DNA from: Bradyrhizobiaceae bacterium
Lineage (GTDB): Bacteria > Pseudomonadota > Alphaproteobacteria > Rhizobiales > Xanthobacteraceae
Length of the DNA: 64,000 bases
Reading direction: 5' to 3'
Assembly (NCBI GenBank): GCA_003963435.1
Contig: RXJC01000209.1
Coordinates: 1 to 64,000 of the forward strand
Part shown: positions 45,007-54,778 of the stretch, piece by piece
Layout: each line of letters begins with the position of its first letter
Position numbering within the stretch: position 1 is the stretch's first letter
Notes under the pieces: generated by a model
Seen by the model: only the letters and a program-made list of their open reading frames with translations
Databases searched by the model: none
What the model was told of the DNA's origin: nothing
Position numbers and translations under genes: made by a program

Positions 45007-46037
45007 GACGACGGTCTCCCGTCGGTCCTGACAATCCTGACCTTCTGCTGGTGCTCACCGCCGAGCCGGAGTTCGGCGGCCGCAAACAGCCGATCGACGA
45101 TCAACACATTGCCGTAGGCGCGATAGTTGACGAGTTCTGTCTTGCCGTCTGGGCCGATGACAAAGAGCGGAGGCATTTCGCCCTGCACGATGCCGAGCGG
45201 GAATTCGACGTAGACCTTGCGGCCATCGTCATATGCGGCTAGCGGCCGCCAGGGAGGACTGTCGCCTTCGATGGAATAGCGGGAGATACGCTGCGCTGGG
45301 TCCGGAAGAACGGGCTTCAGAGCAGCTGAACGCGACCGTTCGCGTACCGTCTCAGGATAGTACCAAGCAACGGATGGCATGTACGGCCGCTCGCGAGAGC
45401 GGAGCTCAATCAGGTAGGTGCGCCGGTCAGTATTGACCACCAGGTTGGTCTCGATCGAGGCTCGGGTCGGCTTGACCAGGATATGGACGCGCCGTGTGTC
45501 GCCGCTCCCGCTCTCGGTATCGCCCACGACCCAGCGTACGGTATCTCCGGCCGCGATCGGCCCTGATCCCGTCAAAAGTTCTCCTTCCTCGAGCGCGATA
45601 TCCGTGATCTGCCCCGGCGCGGCGTAAATCTGATAGAGCGCCCCAGGACTGTAGGCGTAGATTTGCGCTGCGTTGAAATACCCTCGCTTGCGCGGTTCGA
45701 CCCGGGCCGCGCTATTTGCTGTCTCAACCCGGCTCACAGGTTCAGCGTCTTCCTTCCCTCCCGACTTGCCGCCGAGAGCCGGCTTCCAGAGGGGTGGAAT
45801 GTGAAGCGGTCGCGATCTGTCGTCGAGAGCCACCGGCGTAGCCGGTAACGGAGGCACTTCGGCGTCATAGCTGATCTCCGGAGGAATGTAGGTCGCGCAC
45901 CCACCGAGCGCCGAGGAACCAAGCAGGAGAGCAAACAAAACTGCTCGCTTCGCGGTCAAGAACGCGGGCCAAGTGGGACCGATCCCGCAGTCCGGGGCGG
46001 GGCGCTTCGAATAAACGTCAAACGGCGTCTTGGTCAC
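45003..46037 (-). CDS. trbG: Conjugal transfer protein TrbG (VirB9-like)
   Basis: 344 residues. A lipoprotein-like signal (LLLGSSALGGC) follows a 30-residue extension, so a start nearer the signal is possible. The C-terminal VirB9 domain shows YAPGALYQIYAAPGQITDIALEEGE and the final GPDGKTELVNYRAYGNVLIVDRLF. It is part of the outer-membrane core complex with TrbI. It overlaps trbF by four bases. Confidence 0.92.
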   Translation of the reverse strand: MTKTPFDVYSKRPAPDCGIGPTWPAFLTAKRAVLFALLLGSSALGGCATYIPPEISYDAEVPPLPATPVALDDRSRPLHIPPLWKPALGGKSGGKEDAEPVSRVETANSAARVEPRKRGYFNAAQIYAYSPGALYQIYAAPGQITDIALEEGELLTGSGPIAAGDTVRWVVGDTESGSGDTRRVHILVKPTRASIETNLVVNTDRRTYLIELRSRERPYMPSVAWYYPETVRERSRSAALKPVLPDPAQRISRYSIEGDSPPWRPLAAYDDGRKVYVEFPLGIVQGEMPPLFVIGPDGKTELVNYRAYGNVLIVDRLFAAAELRLGGEHQQKVRIVRTDGRPSS

Positions 46038-46717
46038 TGACTCAACTCCTTTGACCAGTTGATGGCGCGGACGTAAACGCCAAGGGGATTCTTGCGCAGG
46101 CGTTCGGCATCGCGGGGCATCTCGATCACGATGGTGAGAATTGCGGTCCAGCGTTCGGTCGAGCTCAGCGAACCGTTGTCATAGGTGCGCTGGGTCCATG
46201 CGACCCGAAAGCTTTCCGACGACGCGCGAATGACGCTCGAGACGTCGACGGAGATTTGCGCCTTACCGAGCTTGGCAAAGGGGTCATTGTTCCGCGCGTA
46301 GTCGTTGAGCGCAGCGGCGCCGCGATCGGTCGTAAAATCATAGGCCCGGAGCCAGTTTTGGCGTAGAACGATGCCGTCGGCCGGCAGACCTCTGACATCC
46401 TCGATAAAGCGCGCCAGATGGTAGGCGATCTGCGCATCAGTCGGTTGATAGTCGAAGTTGGCCGGCGCAACCCTCTGGGCTTGGCCAAGATGGTCGACTT
46501 CGACCACCCAGGGCGTGATCGACCCATGGCTTGATTGCCAGACCAACCCACCAGCGAGACCGGCTGACAGTATGAGACAACCGAACGCCATCAGCCGCCA
46601 GTTTTTGGCTTGCACGCGGGCGGATCCAATGCGTTCGTCCCAAACTTGGGCTGCTTTTTGATAAGGCGTGATCGGTTCGGGCATGCGCCCGTAGTGAACT
46701 AATGGTCGTTTGATCAT
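46034..46717 (-). CDS. trbF: Conjugal transfer protein TrbF (VirB8-like)
   Basis: 227 residues with one membrane helix (LMAFGCLILSAGLAGGLVW, about 43-61) and a periplasmic VirB8/NTF2-like domain, with the TERWTAILTIVIEMP strand near the end. It helps assemble the inner-membrane complex. A 100-bp gap separates it from trbL. Confidence 0.92.
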   Translation of the reverse strand: MIKRPLVHYGRMPEPITPYQKAAQVWDERIGSARVQAKNWRLMAFGCLILSAGLAGGLVWQSSHGSITPWVVEVDHLGQAQRVAPANFDYQPTDAQIAYHLARFIEDVRGLPADGIVLRQNWLRAYDFTTDRGAAALNDYARNNDPFAKLGKAQISVDVSSVIRASSESFRVAWTQRTYDNGSLSSTERWTAILTIVIEMPRDAERLRKNPLGVYVRAINWSKELSQ

Positions 46718-46817
46718 TGATGATTGCCCCTGAGATCAAGTGATCGGCTTTGAGCCGTGTAGTGTCTGGGTTTGAGGCGCTGCCGCGTGGCGGGTGGCGA
46801 AAGTGCGGTGATGCGTC

Positions 46818-48041
46818 TCAGCGCTCTCCTTCGGACAAATCGACGGAGGAGCCGCTGCCACCATGATCGCCCGAGCGGACGTGACCAGCAGCCGAGGCAC
46901 CATGCCGAATAGTCTCGGCGCGCTTCATGCGGCGCGCCCAATCGGGCAGCCCTTCGGCCGAAGCGCTTGCGGCCTGCTCGCCAGCTTGCTCGCCCCCGAA
47001 GGCAGCCGCTGCACGACGCAATGGACTCATGGCAGCCGAGCTGCCCGCCTCAGCGACGCCAGCAAGGCCGCCGCTTCGATAGGCGGCTGACGCTCCCCTT
47101 ATGACAGCGCCACCACCGCGCGCGGCGCCCGCAATCGCGCCGCCAGCGAGACCAACACCGCCGGCGGCAAGACCCGCGCCCGCCGCAACAATGCCACCGG
47201 CAGCAAGGCCTGTTCCAACCGCGGCACCGGCACCGAGCTGAGGCCCACCCGACACCAGGCCGTTGGCGATTCCAGGACCGAAGATGCCCAGGCCAAGCAA
47301 GGAGAGCGCCGCAAGGACCAGGGTCATCGCGTCTTCTATGGTCGGCTGATTGCCACCAAAGCCAGCGGTGAACTGCGAGAACAAAGTCGAGCCGATGCCG
47401 ACGATGGCGGCCAGGACCAAGACCTTGATCCCTGAAGAGATGACGTTGCCCAAGACCCGCTCTGCCGCGAAGGCTGTCTTGCCAAACAACCCAAAGGGAA
47501 TGAGCACGAAGCCGGCCAGCGTCGTGAGTTTGAACTCGATCAGGGTGACGAAGAGTTGGATCGCCAGAATGAAGAAGGCGAGCAGCACCACGATCCAGGC
47601 AAACAGGAGAACGACGATCTGGACGAAATTCTCGAAGAAACTGATGTAGCCCATCAGATTGGAGATCGAATCGAGCAGCGGTCGGCCAGCGTCAAGTCCG
47701 ACTTGAGCGATCTTTCCCGGCCGAAGGAAGTCCGACGCGGAGAGACTTGCGCCTGATGCTTTTAGCCCAAGGCCGGCAAAGCTCTCGAAAACGATGCGTG
47801 CCAGACTGTTCCAATTACCGATTAGATAGGCAAAGACGCCTACAAAGAGCGTCTTCTTGACGAGGCGCGCGACGATGTCTTCGTCCGGCCCCCAACTCCA
47901 GAACAACGCAGCAAGCGTGATGTCGATCGCGGCAAGGGTCGTTGCGAGATAGCCGACGTCGCTACCGAGCAGGCCGAAGCCGTTGTCGATATATCGCGTG
48001 AACGTTTCCAGGAATTGGTCGATAATCCCCGTACCCGTCAT
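46818..48041 (-). CDS. trbL: Conjugal transfer protein TrbL (VirB6-like)
   Basis: 407 residues. Multiple hydrophobic helices in the first 270 residues form the polytopic inner-membrane channel part; a Gly/Ala-rich low-complexity stretch (about 250-330) and a hydrophilic tail follow. This matches P-type TrbL. It overlaps the trbK-like gene by four bases. Confidence 0.92.
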   Translation of the reverse strand: MTGTGIIDQFLETFTRYIDNGFGLLGSDVGYLATTLAAIDITLAALFWSWGPDEDIVARLVKKTLFVGVFAYLIGNWNSLARIVFESFAGLGLKASGASLSASDFLRPGKIAQVGLDAGRPLLDSISNLMGYISFFENFVQIVVLLFAWIVVLLAFFILAIQLFVTLIEFKLTTLAGFVLIPFGLFGKTAFAAERVLGNVISSGIKVLVLAAIVGIGSTLFSQFTAGFGGNQPTIEDAMTLVLAALSLLGLGIFGPGIANGLVSGGPQLGAGAAVGTGLAAGGIVAAGAGLAAGGVGLAGGAIAGAARGGGAVIRGASAAYRSGGLAGVAEAGSSAAMSPLRRAAAAFGGEQAGEQAASASAEGLPDWARRMKRAETIRHGASAAGHVRSGDHGGSGSSVDLSEGER

Positions 48042-48409
48042 GGCTTGCTCGCCTCAGGTGTCGCCGGTAGCAGATATCCCTGCGGGATCCGGCTCTGATC
48101 CTTTGGGGCCGGCGCCAACGCAGCGGCGGGTTCTTCTTGGCCACGAACCGCGGCACCAGATTTCTTGGCCAAGAAGCGTCGCCGGTTTTCGGCCCAGACC
48201 TGCCTGCAATGCTGATAACCTGCCGTTTCCTCCGCAGTGACGCTGCGGCAGCGTGCGAGGTCAGAGCTGGTTGCATCTGTCGTCTGCGCGGCCTTCGGCA
48301 GCGCGGGCTGCTCGTCACCACCGCGAAGCTGAATCGTGCAGGCAGTGACGACCAACACGCCGATTGTCGTAAGCAGCGACAACGCCTTGAATGCCCTTAT
48401 GTCCGTCAT
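48038..48409 (-). CDS. trbK: TrbK-like entry-exclusion protein
   Basis: 123 residues with a lipoprotein signal (LLTTIGVLVVTAC) and a conserved CRSVTAEETAGYQHCRQVWAENRRRFL block, as in the 'TrbK-alt' family of Rhizobiales trb operons. By analogy it limits redundant transfer into cells that already hold the element. It sits between trbJ and trbL. Confidence 0.85.
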   Translation of the reverse strand: MTDIRAFKALSLLTTIGVLVVTACTIQLRGGDEQPALPKAAQTTDATSSDLARCRSVTAEETAGYQHCRQVWAENRRRFLAKKSGAAVRGQEEPAAALAPAPKDQSRIPQGYLLPATPEASKP

Positions 48410-49137
48410 CAGTGGAACATCTGTACGTTGGATGACTGATAGCCCTGTCCCGGAGTCAGGAACCGACGAAGCTGTTCTCGTCCCTGATCCTGGGCCGAGG
48501 CGCGCTGAGCCGCTTCAAGGCTCTGCGCCCGACCTTGCGCCGTCACGACGGCGGTGAGGTCGGCGAGCTGCTGCGCGTTCAGCGCGAGAATCTGATTGCC
48601 AGCCTGCGTTGCCTGCAGCGCGCCGCTGGCACCCTGGCTTGACGTTACGAGCGCGGATGTCTGGATGCGATTGGTGTCGAGGTTGCCAACAATGCCCGCC
48701 TGGACGCGAAGCGCGTCTTGCGTTGCGGCATAGGAATTCTGCCAACGTGACTGAGCGTTGGAGATCAGCAACTGGTTCGATTGGCTGCTGGTCGCTGGCG
48801 CGTAACTTGTCGAGAAGGCATGATCAATCTGCTGAACGTCGTAGGCGATCCGCTGGGCCTGGGCCAGCAATTGCTGGGTCCGCTGGATCGATGATTGCAG
48901 TTGCTGCAGCGATGAATACGGCAGGCTTGCCAAATTCCTTGCCTGATTGATCAGCATCTGTGCCTCGTTCTGCAACGAGGTGATCTGATTATTAACCTGC
49001 TGGAGCTCCCGCGCGGCCGTCAGGACATTCTGGACGTAGTTGGTGGGGTCAAAGACGATCAGCGCCCGTGCAGGCACCGTGACGCCAAGCAGCAGCGCGA
49101 AGGCGGCCGTGGTCGCCAATAGGCCAAGAGGTCTCAT
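48409..49137 (-). CDS. trbJ: Conjugal transfer protein TrbJ (VirB5-like)
   Basis: 242 residues: signal peptide (LLATTAAFALLLGVTVPARA), FDPTNYVQNVLTAARELQQVNNQI at the start of the mature protein, long coiled-coil helices, and a C-terminal Gln-rich helix. This is the VirB5-type minor pilus or adhesin component. Confidence 0.92.
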   Translation of the reverse strand: MRPLGLLATTAAFALLLGVTVPARALIVFDPTNYVQNVLTAARELQQVNNQITSLQNEAQMLINQARNLASLPYSSLQQLQSSIQRTQQLLAQAQRIAYDVQQIDHAFSTSYAPATSSQSNQLLISNAQSRWQNSYAATQDALRVQAGIVGNLDTNRIQTSALVTSSQGASGALQATQAGNQILALNAQQLADLTAVVTAQGRAQSLEAAQRASAQDQGREQLRRFLTPGQGYQSSNVQMFH

Positions 49138-51575
49138 TGCGATTTCTCCAGATTGACGAGGTTGGGGATCAGGTCGAGGGCCCAGGCGACGCCGCGGTGC
49201 TGGAGCCAGGCGGGCACGAAGCCGTCAGGTCCATGTTCGGCAAGGAGCTGCGCGATGGCTGCCTGGTCTGTCTTGGAAGAGGCTGCGGTGAAGGCGAGCG
49301 CAACCTCACCAAGGCCAAGTTCGAACATCCGGTTGCCGCGACGAGACTGGCAATAGTAGTCGCGCTTTGGCGTTGCCCGGCTCAGAAGTTCGATCTGGCG
49401 ATCGTTGAGTCCGAAGCGGCGGTAGATGGCGGTGATCTGCGGTTCGATCGCCCGTTCGTTCGGCAGCAACAGGCGCGTCGGGCAGCTTTCGATGATCGCC
49501 GGTGCTATCGCGGAGCCATCAATGTCAGAAAGCGACTGTGTGGCGAAGATGACGGACGCGTTCTTCTTCCGAAGCGTCTTCAGCCATTCCCGGAGTTGCC
49601 CCGCAAAATCCTCGTCATCGAGGGCAAGCCAACCTTCATCGACAATAAGGAGTGTAGGCCGGCCGTCGAGACGGCCCCCGATGCGATGGAAGAGGTACGA
49701 CAGCACGGCCGGCGCAGCACCCGTTCCAATCAAACCTTCGGTCTCAAACGCCTGGACCGAGGCTTCGCCAAGGCGCTCGAATTCGGCGTCGAGCAAGCGC
49801 CCGGAAGGTCCGCCGAGGCAATAAGGTTGCAAGGCGCGTTTCAGAGAGTTCGATTGGAGCAGGACTGACAAGCCCGTCAGGGTCCGCTCCTCCCTCGGCG
49901 CCGAAGCGAGAGATGTCAGTGCCGACCACAGATGATCCTTGACCTCCGGGGTGATCTCGACCTTTTCCCGTGCCAGGATCGCGCCGATCCATTCCGTCGC
50001 CCATCCGCGCTCGGAAGGATCCTCAATCCAGGCCAGCGGCTGCAGGGCGACGGGGTTTTCGTCCCCGTCTGACAATGCACCGCCGAGATCATGCCAGTCG
50101 CCACCCATGGCGAGCGCAGCCGCCCGAATTGAACCGCCGAAGTCGAACGCAAAGACCTGAGAGTTCGGATAACGGCGGAATTGCAACGCCATCAGAGCCA
50201 GCAAAACGGATTTTCCGGCGCCGGTCGGGCCCACCACGAGGGTGTGGCCGACGTCGCCGACGTGGAGAGAGAATCGGAAGGGCGTCGATCCCTCAGTCTT
50301 GCCAAACAGGAGTGCCGGCGCCTTGAAGTGCAGATCCCTCGCCTCACCGGCCCACACGGCTGACATCGGAATCATATGGGCGAGGTTGAGCGTCGAGACC
50401 GGTGGCTGCCGCACATTCGCATAGACATGTCCCGGCAGGCTACCGAGCCAGGCTTCGACAGCGTTCACCGTCTCGATCATGCAGGTGAAATCGCGGCCCT
50501 GAATGACCTTCTCGACCAGCCTCAGCTTTTCATCGGCAGCGTTGGGATCTCGGTCCCACACAGTGAGGGTGGCCGTAACAAAGGCTTGTCCGATCTGATC
50601 CGACCCCAGTTCCTGCAACGCCGCGTCGGCGTCGATCGCCTTGTTGTGGGCGTCGGTATCGAGCAGCGTCGACGCCTCGTTGGTCATGACCTCCTTGAGA
50701 ATGGCGCCAATGGATTTTCGCTTGGCGAACCACTGCCGCCGAATCTTGGTCAGCAGCTTGGTGGCATCGGTCTTGTCGAGCATGATTGCGCGCGTCGACC
50801 AACGATACGAGAATGCCAGGCGATTCAGGTCGTCCAGGACCCCCGGGGTCGTCGCGCCCGGAAAGCCGACAATCGTCAAGACCCGCACGTTCGCTGAACC
50901 CAGCATCGGCTCAAGCCCGCCGGTCAGTGGCTGGTCGGCCAAAAGCGCATCGATGTACATGGGAATTTCGGGCACGCGAACGCGGTGACGCTTAGTCGAG
51001 ATCGTCGAGTGCAGATAGGTCAGCGTGGCCTGATCATCGAGCCAGGCGCAATCCGGCATGAACCCTTCGACGAGTTGCAGCACGCGGTTGGTTTGATCGA
51101 TAAAGCCGCGCAACACCTCCCGGGCATCTGCTCCAACGGTGCGGTCGCGACCTTCATAGAGCAATCGCTCCGCCTTAGCCGCTCCCTCCTCCGGCGGCAG
51201 ATAGAGGAAGGTCAGGAAATAACTGGACTCGTAGTGGGCACCTGCCTCCTCGAATTGCGCTCTGCGTTCGGCATCGACCAGCGCAGACGCGACATCCGGA
51301 AAGGTGTTTGGAGGATAAGCGCCCGCAGAATGACGCTGCGCCTCAACGAACACGGCCCAGCCGGATCCGAGGCGGCGCAAGGCGTTGTTCAGACGACCGG
51401 CGACGGCAACGAGTTCGGCCGGCACCGCGCTGTCGAGGTCAGGTCCCCGGAACTTTGCTGTCCGTTGGAAAGAACCATCCTTGTTCAGGATGATTCCCTC
51501 GTCGACGAGAGCTGCCCAGGGCAGGAAGTCGGCGAGACGCGCGTTGGAATGACGATATTCGGCAAGGTTCATCAT
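49134..51575 (-). CDS. trbE: Conjugal transfer ATPase TrbE (VirB4-like)
   Basis: 813 residues from ATG 51575, start of MMNLAEYRH, typical for TrbE; the frame extends to 51743 into trbD and is rejected there. Walker A VGPTGAGKSVLLALM, Walker B LLIVDEGWLALDD, and a FATQSLSDI box characterise VirB4-type ATPases that energise pilus assembly and substrate transfer. Ten bases follow the trbD stop. Confidence 0.93.
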   Translation of the reverse strand: MMNLAEYRHSNARLADFLPWAALVDEGIILNKDGSFQRTAKFRGPDLDSAVPAELVAVAGRLNNALRRLGSGWAVFVEAQRHSAGAYPPNTFPDVASALVDAERRAQFEEAGAHYESSYFLTFLYLPPEEGAAKAERLLYEGRDRTVGADAREVLRGFIDQTNRVLQLVEGFMPDCAWLDDQATLTYLHSTISTKRHRVRVPEIPMYIDALLADQPLTGGLEPMLGSANVRVLTIVGFPGATTPGVLDDLNRLAFSYRWSTRAIMLDKTDATKLLTKIRRQWFAKRKSIGAILKEVMTNEASTLLDTDAHNKAIDADAALQELGSDQIGQAFVTATLTVWDRDPNAADEKLRLVEKVIQGRDFTCMIETVNAVEAWLGSLPGHVYANVRQPPVSTLNLAHMIPMSAVWAGEARDLHFKAPALLFGKTEGSTPFRFSLHVGDVGHTLVVGPTGAGKSVLLALMALQFRRYPNSQVFAFDFGGSIRAAALAMGGDWHDLGGALSDGDENPVALQPLAWIEDPSERGWATEWIGAILAREKVEITPEVKDHLWSALTSLASAPREERTLTGLSVLLQSNSLKRALQPYCLGGPSGRLLDAEFERLGEASVQAFETEGLIGTGAAPAVLSYLFHRIGGRLDGRPTLLIVDEGWLALDDEDFAGQLREWLKTLRKKNASVIFATQSLSDIDGSAIAPAIIESCPTRLLLPNERAIEPQITAIYRRFGLNDRQIELLSRATPKRDYYCQSRRGNRMFELGLGEVALAFTAASSKTDQAAIAQLLAEHGPDGFVPAWLQHRGVAWALDLIPNLVNLEKSQ

Positions 51576-51585
51576 GGCGGAGCGC

Positions 51586-51852
51586 TCAGGTGTTGAGGTG
51601 GCTGGGAATGCGCAGATGTCGGCGCACGACATCGACAAATGCGGGATCGCGCTTGGCGGCCCAGACGGCGGCCATGTGGCCGATGAACCAGAGGATGAGA
51701 CCCGCGATCCAGAGCCGCAATCCAAGTCCAAGGGCCGCAGCAAGCGTGCCGTTCACGATCGCGACGGACCGCGGCGCGCCGCCCATCAGAATCGGCTCAG
51801 TGAGTGCGCGGTGAACGGGCACGACAAAACCTGTGACCGGTTCATCCATCAA
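51586..51852 (-). CDS. trbD: Conjugal transfer protein TrbD (VirB3-like)
   Basis: 88 residues: the N-terminal motif VPVHRALTEPILMGGAPR and two adjacent hydrophobic spans (about 28-60) are typical of VirB3/TrbD. It works with TrbE at the inner membrane. Its start overlaps trbC by four bases. Confidence 0.92.
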   Translation of the reverse strand: MMDEPVTGFVVPVHRALTEPILMGGAPRSVAIVNGTLAAALGLGLRLWIAGLILWFIGHMAAVWAAKRDPAFVDVVRRHLRIPSHLNT

Positions 51853-52172
51853 ACCACCACGCCGCCGCCGAAGGAGAAGAACGATAGGAAGAAGCTCGAG
51901 GCGGCAAATGCGATCGACAGGCCGAACACGATCTGGATCAGCCGGCGGAAACCACCCGACGAATCCCCGAACGCGAGCGTGAGCCCGGTCACGACGATGA
52001 TGATGACCGCGATGATCTTGGCAACCGGACCTTCAACCGATTGCAGGATCTGATTGAGCGGCTGCTCCCATGGCATATTCGAACCAGCGGCCCATGCCGG
52101 CGCCGCCGCCAAAAGCACCGTGCCGAAGGCGGCCACCGATGCACCTCGAAGAAAACGAATTTGCTGACGCAT
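51849..52172 (-). CDS. trbC: Conjugal transfer protein TrbC (VirB2-like prepilin)
   Basis: 107 residues from ATG 52172, one base after the trbB stop; the longer frame to 52262 is internal to trbB. A long signal peptide ending AAAPAWAAG is followed by two hydrophobic helices (AKIIAVIIIVVTGLTLAF; IQIVFGLSIAFAASSFFLSFF), the pilin layout. In P-type systems the pilin is cyclised by the TraF peptidase, encoded here at 60218. Confidence 0.92.
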   Translation of the reverse strand: MRQQIRFLRGASVAAFGTVLLAAAPAWAAGSNMPWEQPLNQILQSVEGPVAKIIAVIIIVVTGLTLAFGDSSGGFRRLIQIVFGLSIAFAASSFFLSFFSFGGGVVV

Positions 52173-52173
52173 G

Positions 52174-53148
52174 TCAGTCTCCTGCTGTTGAAAGGCTGTA
52201 GTCGCCGGCAGCTCCAAGCCCCCGGACGAGCGCGAGCTCAACGAGGCGACGATCAGCGCCACGCCCCGCCAGCACGGCGATAACGTTGATGGTCTCGGCG
52301 ATCAGGGCACGCGGAACCGTGATGACGGCTTCCTGAATGAGTTGCTCAAGCCGCCGCAGGGCACCGAGCGCGGTACCAGCATGAATGGTCCCGATGCCAC
52401 CGGGATGCCCGGTACCCCAGGCCTTGAGCAGATCGAGGGCTTCGGCACCGCGGACCTCGCCGACCGGAATACGGTCAGGACGCAGTCGCAGCGAGGAGCG
52501 AACGAGGTCCGATAGCGTCGCCACGCCATCGTTGGTACGCAAAGCGACAAGGTTGGGCGCTGTGCACTGCAGTTCGCGCGTATCTTCGATCAGCACGACC
52601 CGATCGGCAGTCTTTGCCACTTCGGCCAGGAGCGCATTTGTCAGAGTCGTCTTGCCGGTCGACGTTCCCCCGGCGACGAGGATGTTCTTCCGTGCGGCGA
52701 CCGCGCTCTTCAGGATCTCGGCCTGCTCCGAGGTCATGATTTCCTTGGCGACGTAATCGTCGAGGGTAAACACCGCGACCGCTGGCTTGCGGATAGCAAA
52801 GGCCGGGGCGGCAACGACCGGAGGCAAAAGGCCTTCGAAGCGCTCACCAGTTCCAGGCAGTTCTGCCGAAACCCGTGGCGCCCCGGCATGCACCTCCGCA
52901 CCTACGTGGTGCGCTACCAGGCGAACAATGCGCTCGCCATCCGCTGCGGAGAGAGTTTTGCCTGTGTCGATCAAGCCACTCGACAGCCTGTCGATCCACA
53001 ACCGCCCATCCGGATTGAGCATCACCTCGATGATCGCTTCATCTTCGAGGTAGCCGGCAATCGCTGTGCCAAGCGCACTACGAAGCATGCGCGCGCCGCG
53101 CGAATTCGCTTCCGATTGAATGGAATGGCTTGGCACCGTCGTCCCCAC
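52174..53148 (-). CDS. trbB: Conjugal transfer ATPase TrbB (VirB11-like)
   Basis: 324 residues from GTG 53148; an internal GTG four codons later is an alternative. The core [12 protein letters not shown]...[16 protein letters not shown], Walker [16 protein letters not shown], Asp box [11 protein letters not shown], and [20 protein letters not shown] with TIHAG are all VirB11/TrbB marks. It is the hexameric traffic ATPase. First gene of the leftward trb operon; an MFS gene lies just upstream. Confidence 0.92.
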   Translation of the reverse strand: MGTTVPSHSIQSEANSRGARMLRSALGTAIAGYLEDEAIIEVMLNPDGRLWIDRLSSGLIDTGKTLSAADGERIVRLVAHHVGAEVHAGAPRVSAELPGTGERFEGLLPPVVAAPAFAIRKPAVAVFTLDDYVAKEIMTSEQAEILKSAVAARKNILVAGGTSTGKTTLTNALLAEVAKTADRVVLIEDTRELQCTAPNLVALRTNDGVATLSDLVRSSLRLRPDRIPVGEVRGAEALDLLKAWGTGHPGGIGTIHAGTALGALRRLEQLIQEAVITVPRALIAETINVIAVLAGRGADRRLVELALVRGLGAAGDYSLSTAGD

Positions 53149-53233
53149 CCAGTGAGAGCGTCCGCAAAGGGCCCTCAGATGGGATGATTAGAAAAAGCAC
53201 CTATGGAGTTGGCGCAACAAGCGCTTTCGGTGA

Positions 53234-53260
53234 TCGTAGACTGGCGTAGAAAAAGGAAGA
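53234..53260 (+). repeat. Direct repeat flanking the MFS gene (left copy)
   Basis: TCGTAG-AC-TGGCGTAGAA-AAAG matches TCGTAG-GG-TGGCGTAGAA-TAAG at 54722-54748. The two copies bracket the MFS gene in the intergenic space between trbB and the ribbon-helix-helix gene. Confidence 0.5.
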
Positions 53261-53316
53261 CTGAGAACTGATATTGGACTCCTGCTCAATCGTACCAGTC
53301 CGCTAAGAGCTATCGC

Positions 53317-54645
53317 TCACCACTCCGCGCCGTCGTCCGCGGGTATCAGGATGGGCGAATTCTCGTACAAGCCGACCGACTTGACACCATTGGAAACAGA
53401 GGCTGGCGTGGAGCGGGAAGTTAAACTCATCCATGAAGCGCAGACTCTACGCCAAGGCAGCGCGAACCAGACCAAGGCTGCGATCTGCAGCGCTACGTTG
53501 AGGCCGAACGCGACCTGATAGGCCTGGACGGACCTATGGCCATCGATCGTGTGCCATTGCTCCAGGATCAGGCCTGTCGCGTATTGTGCCAGAAATGCCC
53601 AACCAAAGTGCAGGACGTTCAAGACGCCGTTGGCACGACCAGCAAGCTCCGGCGGAAAGTAATCCGCTATTACCGCGAAGCTGACCACGGTTGCCGTTCC
53701 GGCAATTGCGACAACCGACCAGGGCAGGATGGACGGCAGGGGCGCTCGCAAGATCAAGGCTGAATCGGCTGCGATGAACAGCACTGCAACCACCACTAAT
53801 ATAGCCTCCGCTCCGATTCCTTTGCGTTTGATGTAATGGACGGCCATACCGAACAACCAGGCACCGCCGCTTAGTACGACGGACATTGTAAACAGCTGTC
53901 TGACGAGACTTGTGCGATCAAGCCTCTCCACGTCGATCAGCCACGGTGATGCCCACAGCCCCTGCAGAGACCAGGCTGATCCGACGCAAGTCGCCGACAA
54001 CGGGGCCATTCGCCAGAAGCGCCGATCGCTGAAAACGGAGCTAAGAGTGGCGCAGGCTGCTGATGGGACAATGCCCCGCTCGGGAACCACGACATAGATG
54101 AAAATGGCCGTCGCGCCGGTCGCCGCCGCTAGGATCTCAAAGAGCTGCCGCCAGCTCATCCAAGCGAGTAGGTATTCTACGGGAACCGTAGCGGTCACCG
54201 CTCCTAGCGATCCCAGCATGATCATGTAGCCGTTAAGCAAGGCAACTCGTTCTCTGGGGAACCAAAGGACGATCGACTTCAGTCCTGCGGTCAACGCCGC
54301 CGCCACGCCAAGCCCGATCATTGCACGCGCGATCAAAAGCGACAGGAAACCGGTCGATATCGCGAAGAGTCCGGCGCCCGCTGCGGCTAGCAAGAGCAGA
54401 ACACTCTGGACGCGACGCGGACCAAAGCGATCCAACAATATACCGACAGGGATCTGAGCCGCCGCGAATATCAGGAAATAGACTGACGTAAGCAACCCGA
54501 GGTCGGCAGTCCCGAGCGCGGTATCCGAGCTGAGATGACTGGCGATCAAAGCGTTGATCGTTCGATACAGATACGAAAGATAGTATCCAGCAGCAAACGG
54601 GAGAAAAACGCGCGAGATGAGACGCCATGTCCCGGAAATTTGCAT
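53317..54645 (-). CDS. MFS transporter
   Basis: 442 residues with about 12 predicted helices. Conserved loop 2-3 motif GILLDRFGPRRVQ and YYLSYLYRTINALIAS in helix 1 suggest the anion or aromatic acid:H+ symporter side of the superfamily. It interrupts the usual traG-copG-trbB order and is flanked by imperfect direct repeats, so it looks inserted. The substrate is unknown; import of a compound used by the catabolic island is a guess. Confidence 0.85.
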   Translation of the reverse strand: MQISGTWRLISRVFLPFAAGYYLSYLYRTINALIASHLSSDTALGTADLGLLTSVYFLIFAAAQIPVGILLDRFGPRRVQSVLLLLAAAGAGLFAISTGFLSLLIARAMIGLGVAAALTAGLKSIVLWFPRERVALLNGYMIMLGSLGAVTATVPVEYLLAWMSWRQLFEILAAATGATAIFIYVVVPERGIVPSAACATLSSVFSDRRFWRMAPLSATCVGSAWSLQGLWASPWLIDVERLDRTSLVRQLFTMSVVLSGGAWLFGMAVHYIKRKGIGAEAILVVVAVLFIAADSALILRAPLPSILPWSVVAIAGTATVVSFAVIADYFPPELAGRANGVLNVLHFGWAFLAQYATGLILEQWHTIDGHRSVQAYQVAFGLNVALQIAALVWFALPWRRVCASWMSLTSRSTPASVSNGVKSVGLYENSPILIPADDGAEW

Positions 54646-54721
54646 GCTGGCCCTCTTGCTGTCAGCTCGTGCGAGCCGATAGCGCGACCAGCTTTTCGTC
54701 AGTTCGGGTAAATCCCTGCGG

Positions 54722-54748
54722 TCGTAGGGTGGCGTAGAATAAGAAGGA
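54722..54748 (+). repeat. Direct repeat flanking the MFS gene (right copy)
   Basis: Right partner of the repeat at 53234-53260, with a shared 10-base core TGGCGTAGAA and TCGTAG before it. Confidence 0.5.
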
Positions 54749-54778
54749 TCCGCGAAATGGTCTGTCTACGTGGCTCTC

